A DNA stretch of 64,000 bases from Erysipelotrichaceae bacterium. Lineage in GTDB: Bacteria > Bacillota_I > Bacilli_A > Erysipelotrichales > Erysipelotrichaceae. The stretch spans positions 1 through 64,000 of the forward strand of contig JAAZCQ010000011.1 of NCBI GenBank assembly GCA_012513225.1, in the 5' to 3' direction. Positions 58,672 to 64,000 of this stretch are shown here, piece after piece; position 1 is the stretch's first letter; each line of letters opens with the position of its first letter. The notes beneath the pieces were generated by a model. The model did not search any database. It was not told where the DNA came from and saw nothing but the letters and a program-made list of their open reading frames with translations. Both the position numbers and the translations under genes were made by a program.

Positions 58672-59832
58672 ATGGAAAATATAAAAAAAATTAATTATGA
58701 TGATAAAGAAATATATATAATACCTACTGCACATGTTTCTAAAGTTAGTGCACAAGAGGTTAAAGAAGTCATAGAAACACTAAAACCTGATAGTGTTTGT
58801 ATTGAACTAGATAAAGATAGATATGAATCTTTGCTAAACCCAAATAAGTGGCTAAACACCAATATATTTGAAGTAATTAAAACTAATAGATCAGGATATA
58901 TGATGGCTAATTTACTTCTTTCTTCATATCAAAAAAGAATAGCAAAACAACTAGATATAAAAGCAGGACAAGAAATGATACAAGCTATTGAAAGTGCCAA
59001 AGAAATTGGTTCAGAAATTGTATTAGTTGATAGAAGTATTCAAACTACATTCACTAGAATTTACAGAAAAAATTCTTTTATCAATAAAATTAAATTAATA
59101 GTATCAATTATTTCATTAATTTTTGATGATAGTACTATTGATGAAAAAGAAATTGAAAATCTTAAACAAACTGAAGTATTAGAAAATGCCCTTAGTTCAG
59201 TATCTAAAGAATTTCCAGATATAACAAAAGTATTAGTTAATGAAAGAGATAAAGTATTATCACACAAAATTAAAAATGCACCTGGTAAGGTTATAGTTGC
59301 TGTTTTAGGTGCGGCACATGTTCCTGGAGTACTTAATGAAATAAATAATGAAGTAGATATTGAAGAGTTAGAAAGTGTTCCTCCTAAGTCAAAAACAGGA
59401 ACAATCATTGGATTTATTATTGCACTGATTTTTATAAGCTTAATTATATATACCTTTATAAATAATCCATCCAAGGGAATTGATCAAATACTTACATGGA
59501 TATTATGGAATGGAGGGCTATCAGCTTTTGGTGTTTTATTAGCATTTGGTCATCCTCTTTCAATTTTAACTGCATTTGTTGCTGCTCCAATTACATCATT
59601 AAACCCATTACTAGCAGCTGGCTGGTTTGCAGGTTTAGTTGAAGCTTTTTTAAGAAAACCATTAGTAAAAGACTTTGAAAACATCTCTGAAGATGTAAGT
59701 AGTATTAAAGGAATATATAAAAATAGGATAACTCGTATCCTATTAGTTGTAATTTTTGCAAATTTATTTAGTTCTATTGGAACTTTTATTGGTGGTTATG
59801 ATGTTGTAAAAATATTCTTTTCAAATTTTTAA
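58672..59832 (+). CDS. TraB/PrgY-family membrane protein
   Basis: 386 residues. The N-terminal TraB domain has IPTAHVSKVSAQEV, KPDSVCIELDKDRYESL and VAVLGAAHVPGV, with the conserved Glu and His residues. The C-terminal ~150 residues have about four membrane helices (GFIIALIFISLIIYTF, ALAFGHPLSIL-like LLAFGHPLSILTAFVAAPI). PrgY limits pheromone signalling in Enterococcus, and relatives are proposed proteases. Role here unknown. A GAGGAAA site precedes the ATG. Confidence 0.85.
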   Translation: MENIKKINYDDKEIYIIPTAHVSKVSAQEVKEVIETLKPDSVCIELDKDRYESLLNPNKWLNTNIFEVIKTNRSGYMMANLLLSSYQKRIAKQLDIKAGQEMIQAIESAKEIGSEIVLVDRSIQTTFTRIYRKNSFINKIKLIVSIISLIFDDSTIDEKEIENLKQTEVLENALSSVSKEFPDITKVLVNERDKVLSHKIKNAPGKVIVAVLGAAHVPGVLNEINNEVDIEELESVPPKSKTGTIIGFIIALIFISLIIYTFINNPSKGIDQILTWILWNGGLSAFGVLLAFGHPLSILTAFVAAPITSLNPLLAAGWFAGLVEAFLRKPLVKDFENISEDVSSIKGIYKNRITRILLVVIFANLFSSIGTFIGGYDVVKIFFSNF

Positions 59833-60738
59833 TTATTTCCATAAATCAAATGGGTAAATATTCTCATCTTTCATCTTTTGAATATTTTCTTCTACCATAG
59901 GTTTATCTTCTCTATAAGTAACTCCAAACCATTTATCTTTACTACTTAGCATTTTTACGCTACATTTGCCACTTTCTACTAGATCACCGATTGCAGTAGG
60001 AATAACATGTTCTGATTTCATAGGGTTTTCTACAACCCCTTTTTTTATGAATTCTTCAAATATTTCATTACATTGTTTAAAAATCATAGGAGTAAATCCC
60101 CAGAAGTTCATTGATACTAGTGCATCTTCATCTAATTTCTTCCATTCTCCATCTTCTTCATAAACAGCTTCGCCATCTTTTCTTGCAATTTTTTGAATTT
60201 CAGTTATCTTCTTTAAATAACCATTTTCTTCTTCGCAAACTCCTCTAGTAACACTTCCAAAATCAGTTAATGTATTGTTACACAAATACCCAACCATTCC
60301 ATATTCATAATCTTTTACATCATTTAATAAGAAATTATAAATTACCTTATAAGCATCCTTACCATAAAAATCATCTGCGTTTAAGATTGCAAAAGGTGAT
60401 TTTACTATATCTCTACACGCAAGTAATGCATGAGTTGTTCCCCATGGCTTTTCTCTACCTTCTGGAACACTTATACCCTCTGGAATATCATTTAAATCTT
60501 GATATGCAAATTCTACTTCAATGTGTTTACTAATCTTGTCTGTTAGATTCTTTCTAAAAGCTTCTTCATGTTCTTTTCTTATTATTAATACTACTTTTTC
60601 AAATCCTGCTTCTATAGCATCATAGATAGAAAAATCAATAATTGATTCTCCATTATTCCCTACAGTGTCAATTTGTTTTAATCCACCATATCTACTACCC
60701 ATACCTGCAGCTAATATAACTAATACTGGTTTCTCCAT
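59833..60738 (-). CDS. Sugar-phosphate nucleotidyltransferase-like protein
   Basis: 301 residues. LVILAAGMGSRYGGLKQID is the nucleotide-binding signature, GTTHALLACRDIV and FAILNADDFYGKDAY (metal-binding Asp) follow, and NFWGFTPMIF is in the sugar-binding part. It probably activates a sugar 1-phosphate with an NTP, possibly as UTP--glucose-1-phosphate uridylyltransferase. Specificity is not visible. Its stop directly abuts the convergent TraB-family gene. Confidence 0.82.
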   Translation of the reverse strand: MEKPVLVILAAGMGSRYGGLKQIDTVGNNGESIIDFSIYDAIEAGFEKVVLIIRKEHEEAFRKNLTDKISKHIEVEFAYQDLNDIPEGISVPEGREKPWGTTHALLACRDIVKSPFAILNADDFYGKDAYKVIYNFLLNDVKDYEYGMVGYLCNNTLTDFGSVTRGVCEEENGYLKKITEIQKIARKDGEAVYEEDGEWKKLDEDALVSMNFWGFTPMIFKQCNEIFEEFIKKGVVENPMKSEHVIPTAIGDLVESGKCSVKMLSSKDKWFGVTYREDKPMVEENIQKMKDENIYPFDLWK

Positions 60739-60894
60739 TTAATTCTTAATCTCCTTTATATATATATTATCAATCACTTTAGCTTAATTCAAATATAAGA
60801 TATAATTATAAATAAGTAATAATTGAAATTAGTAAATATCTTAATTATTTGATATTTATATATTTAAGTGTAGTATTAATTAAGGGTAAGAAAT

Positions 60895-61476
60895 ATGAAC
60901 AAAAAACAATTAATTCTAGCTAGTAAATCTCCTAGAAGAAAAGAGTTACTCTCTTTATGTAATATACCATTTAAAACAATCGCTTCTAATACAAATGAGT
61001 ATATTGATGAATCTAAACCATTGAAAGAAGAAATAGTAAGATTAGCTTATGAAAAAGCATACTCAGTGTATGTTGAAAATAAAGATTGTATTGTATTAGG
61101 TAGTGACACTATTGTTGTAATAAACAATAAAGTTTTAGGTAAGCCAAAAGATGAAGAAGACGCAGTCAAAATGCTTAGATTACTCTCAAATAATGTTCAT
61201 GAAGTAATTACCGCAACTGTATTTATAAGTAGTGAAGAAATAATTAAAAATTGCAATGTTTCTAAAGTTTCTTTTAATAAACTATCAGAAAAAGATATAA
61301 ATGAATATGTAAAAAGTAAAGAACCTTTAGATAAAGCAGGATCTTATGGAATACAAGGTATAGGTGGTTGCTTTATTAACAATATTGACGGTGATTATTA
61401 TTCTATAATGGGATTAACACTAAATTTTGTGTATTCTACATTAAACAGCTTAAAAGAAAAATATGACTTTATTTAA
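60895..61476 (+). CDS. maf: Maf family nucleoside triphosphate pyrophosphatase
   Basis: 193 residues. LILASKSPRRKELLSLCNI is the phosphate-binding signature, VLGSDTIVVINNKVLGKPKD carries the catalytic Asp, and KAGSYGIQGIGGCFI is the C-terminal motif. It removes non-standard nucleotides (dTTP/UTP type, judged loosely). In Firmicutes it is tied to septum formation. tRNA-Thr begins 7 bases after its stop. Confidence 0.93.
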   Translation: MNKKQLILASKSPRRKELLSLCNIPFKTIASNTNEYIDESKPLKEEIVRLAYEKAYSVYVENKDCIVLGSDTIVVINNKVLGKPKDEEDAVKMLRLLSNNVHEVITATVFISSEEIIKNCNVSKVSFNKLSEKDINEYVKSKEPLDKAGSYGIQGIGGCFINNIDGDYYSIMGLTLNFVYSTLNSLKEKYDFI

Positions 61477-61482
61477 AATAAA

Positions 61483-61556
61483 GCCGATATAGTTTAATGG
61501 TAAAACGAAGCCATGGTAAGGCTTAACTCTCAGTTCAATCCTGGGTATCGGCACCA
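61483..61556 (+). tRNA. tRNA-Thr (anticodon GGT)
   Basis: 74 bases with encoded CCA. The acceptor GCCGATA pairs with TATCGGC, the anticodon stem AAGCC/GGCTT encloses ATGGTAA, and the T loop is TTCAATC. The anticodon GGT gives threonine. It follows maf so closely that it is probably processed from the maf transcript. Confidence 0.92.
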
Positions 61557-61565
61557 TGACAAATT

Positions 61566-61603
61566 TAAACAGTTCTAAACAACATTGTGTAGAACTGTTT
61601 TAT
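61566..61603 (+). terminator. Terminator after maf and tRNA-Thr
   Basis: AAACAGTTCTA and TAGAACTGTTT form an 11-bp stem with a 12-base loop, then TTATT. Confidence 0.8.
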
Positions 61604-61624
61604 TACTAATAAAAATACAATTAT

Positions 61625-61649
61625 TTACTAAAAATAGACTTTTTAGTAA
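61625..61649. promoter_or_regulatory. Perfect inverted repeat upstream of the J-protein gene
   Basis: TTACTAAAAA, 5 bases, TTTTTAGTAA: a perfect 10-bp repeat. No T-run follows, and a good terminator is already present upstream, so an operator role for the gene at 61755 is possible. Confidence 0.35.
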
Positions 61650-61754
61650 CATTAGGTTTATAATCATAGTCATAGTATCTTTTTAGATTCTAAATAAATA
61701 CCAATAAGGACTATAAAAAAATATACACATTTAAAAATACTAATTGGAGATCAT

Positions 61755-62192
61755 ATGAATAAAAAATATTATCAAATATTAAATATACCAGAAACTGCTA
61801 CGCAAGATGAAATTAAGAAATCTTACCGTAAACTTGCTAAGCAATATCACCCAGATGTTAATCCTGGTGCTAACTCAGAAGCAAAAATGAAAGAAATTAA
61901 TCTTGCTTATGAGGTTTTAGGTGACCCTATTAAGCGTAAACAATACGATCAATTTGGTACAAATCCTACTCAAAATCCTTATCAATCCACACAACAATCT
62001 GGATATTACAATTCTGCATCTGATTTATTTGAAGAGCTACTTCGCCAACAACAACGTCAATCACAATACTATTCTCAATATACACGACAATACAATCGCC
62101 ATGTTTATCAAGTTAACTCAGGCTCACTTGGGCGCTATATTTTTATAATGTTCCTATTGAACTTTATTTTAAGATTTTTATTTAGTTGGTAA
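61755..62192 (+). CDS. Small membrane-anchored J-domain protein
   Basis: 145 residues. The J domain occupies about 4-65, with the HPD motif at 32-34 in [10 protein letters not shown] and [18 protein letters not shown] Gln/Tyr/Ser-rich middle ([16 protein letters not shown]) follows. A C-terminal membrane helix (about 127-143, [15 protein letters not shown]) ends the protein. The glycine/phenylalanine, zinc and substrate domains of DnaJ are absent. It should recruit DnaK to the membrane. Seven of eight arginines use CGN codons, whereas neighbours use AGA, which suggests recent transfer. Confidence 0.85.
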   Translation: MNKKYYQILNIPETATQDEIKKSYRKLAKQYHPDVNPGANSEAKMKEINLAYEVLGDPIKRKQYDQFGTNPTQNPYQSTQQSGYYNSASDLFEELLRQQQRQSQYYSQYTRQYNRHVYQVNSGSLGRYIFIMFLLNFILRFLFSW

Positions 62193-62257
62193 TATAAGAT
62201 TTTTATTATAAATTCAAATCGATTATTGAATTTAACAGTGAAAATATATAAATTAAT

Positions 62258-62291
62258 AAAGGAATTGATCTGATATGACCAATTCCTTTTA
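62258..62291. terminator. Bidirectional terminator between the J-protein gene and purC
   Basis: AAAGGAATTG and CAATTCCTTT with a 12-base loop and T's on both sides, between convergent genes. Confidence 0.8.
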
Positions 62292-62296
62292 TAATA

Positions 62297-62989
62297 TTAT
62301 CTATTCATTATCCCTAAAAGATATGCCAGTTCAAGTGAATTCACCATTTCACCATCTTTATATACTCTCATATTACCACTAGATATTTCATCTATAAGTA
62401 ATATTTCATTAGTTTTCATATCTTTACCAAACTCTAATTTTAAATCAATTAAATCAAGACCTTTTTCTAAACATTCTTCTTTTAATATATTTGAAACTTT
62501 CTTTGTATTATCTTTAATAATATCTAATTCTTCTTGAGTTAATATATTTAAAACTATTAAAGCATTTTCTACAATTAAAGGATCATTTCTTTTATCATCT
62601 TTTAATGTAAATTCAATAAGACCATTTAAATCATCAAATTCTTTTGCAATAGATCCATATCTTCTAATAAAACTTCCCATAGCTTTAAATCTAGCAATTA
62701 CTTCAAGGCCTTGTCCAAAACTTACAGCTTTTCTTACTAGCATACTTCCTTCATCTAAATTGCATTTAACCATGTGTGTCTTAATGCCTTTACTCTCAAA
62801 TAATTTAAAAAAGTGAGAAGACATTGTTAAATTATTTAATCCTTGTCCATCAATTTTTAATCCAACTTGATTTTCTCCTGGATCAAATACTCCATCTTTT
62901 CCTGTTACATCATCTTTAAATTTTAATAACACTTGTTCATCATCAACTTCAAAAACATCCTTAGTTTTTCCTTGATATATTTTATTCAT
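62297..62989 (-). CDS. purC: Phosphoribosylaminoimidazole-succinocarboxamide synthase
   Basis: 230 residues, the usual length of bacterial PurC. IYQGKTKDVFEVDDEQVLL binds ATP, and LEVIARFKAMGSFIRRYGS and LKLEFGKDM...LLIDEISSGNMRVY carry the catalytic and metal-binding parts. It joins aspartate to CAIR in purine synthesis. No other pur gene follows it in the window. A 3-4-base-spaced AGGAGG site precedes the ATG, and the leader carries a ykkC-type riboswitch. Confidence 0.96.
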   Translation of the reverse strand: MNKIYQGKTKDVFEVDDEQVLLKFKDDVTGKDGVFDPGENQVGLKIDGQGLNNLTMSSHFFKLFESKGIKTHMVKCNLDEGSMLVRKAVSFGQGLEVIARFKAMGSFIRRYGSIAKEFDDLNGLIEFTLKDDKRNDPLIVENALIVLNILTQEELDIIKDNTKKVSNILKEECLEKGLDLIDLKLEFGKDMKTNEILLIDEISSGNMRVYKDGEMVNSLELAYLLGIMNR

Positions 62990-62998
62990 GTTTTTCCT

Positions 62999-63060
62999 CC
63001 TGAAAAATAAAAAAGTTCTAAAAGGTAGATTAATCGAAACCTACCTATTTGAGCTTTTAT
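62999..63060 (-). terminator. Regulated terminator in the purC leader
   Basis: On the minus strand AGCTCAAATAGGTAG pairs with CTACCTTTTAGAACT (13 of 15 positions) around a 12-base loop, followed by TTTTTTATTTTT. The first arm includes the AAAGCTC end of the aptamer, so ligand binding and termination exclude each other. Binding should turn purC on. Confidence 0.75.
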
Positions 63061-63140
63061 CTTTTGTGCAAGAGTATCATTTAGATGATTCACACACTTA
63101 GACCAGTCAAATAAATCTATGTTTCACAACCCTAGAAATT
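63045..63140 (-). ncRNA. ykkC-class riboswitch upstream of purC, probable PRPP (subtype 2b)
   Basis: On the minus strand the class landmarks appear in order: CTAGGGTT (63135-63128), GACTGGTC (63108-63101), a variable stem (ATCATCTAAATGAT), and AAAAGCTC (63058-63051). ykkC subtypes sense guanidine, ppGpp, PRPP or nucleotides. The purine gene downstream makes PRPP most likely. The ligand is an inference; the class is well supported. Confidence 0.75.
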
Positions 63141-63181
63141 CTTTTACTCATAGTAATATGAGCCTTCTATTTTTCAAACAT

Positions 63182-63210
63182 ACAATAACAAGATGAATTT
63201 TTCTTGTCAA
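63182..63210 (-). promoter_or_regulatory. purC promoter
   Basis: On the minus strand TTGACA (63210-63205), 17 bases, TATTGT (63187-63182). Transcription would start near 63175, giving a leader of about 185 bases. Confidence 0.75.
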
Positions 63211-63265
63211 GAGATTCTACATAGTTTATTAGTATTTTAAATCTATTTTAATTATTAATAATATA

Positions 63266-63294
63266 ATAAAAAAGCTGAAGATTAACTTCAGCTT
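63266..63294 (-). terminator. Terminator of the aldolase gene, overlapping its stop
   Basis: AAGCTGAAG and CTTCAGCTT with a 5-base loop, then T6 on the minus strand. The stop codon TGA lies inside the stem. Confidence 0.8.
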
Positions 63295-64000
63295 ATAGAT
63301 GCATCATAAATTCCTTTAATAGAACTTTCTAATAAATTATCAAACTCTTCTTCAGTTTGATTTACATTAAGACCCTCAGTTAATGCTCTTGAGAAACTAG
63401 CAATTAATCCATGATTTCTTGATAATTTTTCGTTTGCATCTTTTCGAGTATAGCCTCCAGATAAAGCAACAACTCTAACAACATTTTTATTGTTAATTAT
63501 TTCTTCATAGAAATTATCAATTGAAGGAATAGTAAGTTTAAACATCAAATTAACATTATCTAAACTATTTAGTTTTTCAAGAATTTTCTCTTTAAGTATT
63601 ATTTCTGCCTCTTCTTTGTCTGGAATATTAATATCTACTTCAGGTTCTAAAATAGGTATTAAACCTTTTTCATAAATTTTTAACCCAATCTCAAATTGTT
63701 GATCAACTATATCAGCAATTCCTTTTTCATTAGCTTCTTTAATTACTGAGCGCATTTTAGTACCAAAAATATTTCTATTTTTTGCTCTTTCTAATAAATC
63801 GTCTAAATTATCAATCGGTTTCATTAAACTAACACCATTTTCAAGTGGCATTAATCCTTTATCTACCTTCAATATTGGTAATATTTCCTTAACATCCCAT
63901 AAATAGTCTGCACTATATTTATCATCAATCATCCTATCCATGGTGTTTTCAAATAAAATTGCTGCTAAAATATGTTCTTTTGTAAATGCAGGACTTTTAA
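63288..64000 (-). CDS. fda: Class I fructose-bisphosphate aldolase, cut by the window edge
   Basis: The frame stays open from the stop at 63288 to the right edge, giving at least 237 residues; full enzymes are about 295, so the start lies outside. The ATG at 63941 is internal, since family sequence continues before it (SPAFTKEHILAAILFENTMD). Further on come WDVKEILPILKVDKGL, with the probable Schiff-base lysine, and VVALSGGYTRKDANEKL, the phosphate site. It splits fructose 1,6-bisphosphate in glycolysis. The stop codon lies inside the terminator stem. Confidence 0.92.
   Translation of the reverse strand, partial: KSPAFTKEHILAAILFENTMDRMIDDKYSADYLWDVKEILPILKVDKGLMPLENGVSLMKPIDNLDDLLERAKNRNIFGTKMRSVIKEANEKGIADIVDQQFEIGLKIYEKGLIPILEPEVDINIPDKEEAEIILKEKILEKLNSLDNVNLMFKLTIPSIDNFYEEIINNKNVVRVVALSGGYTRKDANEKLSRNHGLIASFSRALTEGLNVNQTEEEFDNLLESSIKGIYDASIS

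Noticed and set aside
63288-63941. Complete 217-residue aldolase starting at 63941
   Set aside because: The frame stays open to the window edge and the extra residues match the family, so the gene is cut by the edge rather than short.

Overview
The window is very AT-rich and densely coded. Arginine is mostly encoded by AGA. All three stop codons are used and tryptophan is TGG, so the genetic code is standard. The gene set points to an anaerobic, walled, low-GC Bacillota, most likely the Erysipelotrichia / Mollicutes-related part of Bacilli: a glycyl radical enzyme, PTS sugar uptake, CdaA-CdaR-GlmM, Ddl and MurF, CIRCE-controlled groESL, and THF and ykkC-type riboswitches. The placement is inference; no rRNA or marker phylogeny is available here.

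Layout. 0-6 kb: an rRNA methyltransferase, an SGNH-like/MBOAT surface O-acyltransferase pair, and an uncharacterised HPr-kinase/PEPCK-fold kinase. 5.9-9 kb: a tightly overlapping RNA-modification operon (two U32 proteins resembling TrhP1/TrhP2, an RlmB-like methyltransferase, and a free-standing FakA fragment). 9-14 kb: a THF-riboswitch-controlled FolT transporter, CapA-like and PHP phosphoesterases, a PLP-binding protein and an aminotransferase. 14.1-16.2 kb: groES-groEL behind two CIRCE operators. 16.9-21.9 kb: DeoR regulator, glycyl-radical activase, glycyl radical enzyme and fructose-6-phosphate-aldolase-like protein, with two identical palindromic operators. 22-27.1 kb: mannitol locus (mtlD-mtlA-mtlR-mtlF). 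27.4-35.4 kb: MFS permease, zinc phospholipase-like protein and oligopeptide ABC importer oppABCDF.

35.5-41.8 kb: a six-gene run (glpK, patatin-like lipase, dUTPase, methionine aminopeptidase, nitroreductase, CBS-pyrophosphatase). 42.2-42.4 kb: tRNA-Ser, tRNA-Asp and tRNA-Gly. 42.5-50.2 kb: purine nucleoside phosphorylase, branched-chain aminotransferase, Ddl, AI-2E-family permease, a glycosylasparaginase-like hydrolase, a membrane-anchored MurF and an alpha/beta hydrolase. 50.3-52 kb: unknown protein, NfeD and SPFH protein. 52-58.6 kb: two-component system and the c-di-AMP operon cdaA-cdaR-glmM, with an unusually long CdaA. 58.7-64 kb: TraB-family protein, nucleotidyltransferase, Maf, tRNA-Thr, a small membrane-anchored J protein with foreign-looking codon use, purC behind a probable PRPP riboswitch, and a class I fructose-bisphosphate aldolase that runs off the right edge.

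The most interesting set is the glycyl-radical locus. A dehydratase-type glycyl radical enzyme, an activase that seems to have lost its auxiliary iron-sulfur cysteines, and an FSA-type aldolase share a palindromic operator. The same enzyme pair in E. coli (YbiW or PflD with FsaA or FsaB) works on anhydro-hexitol 6-phosphates. The mannitol PTS locus next door makes a hexitol-phosphate substrate attractive but unproven. No CRISPR array, insertion sequence, prophage or rRNA was seen.
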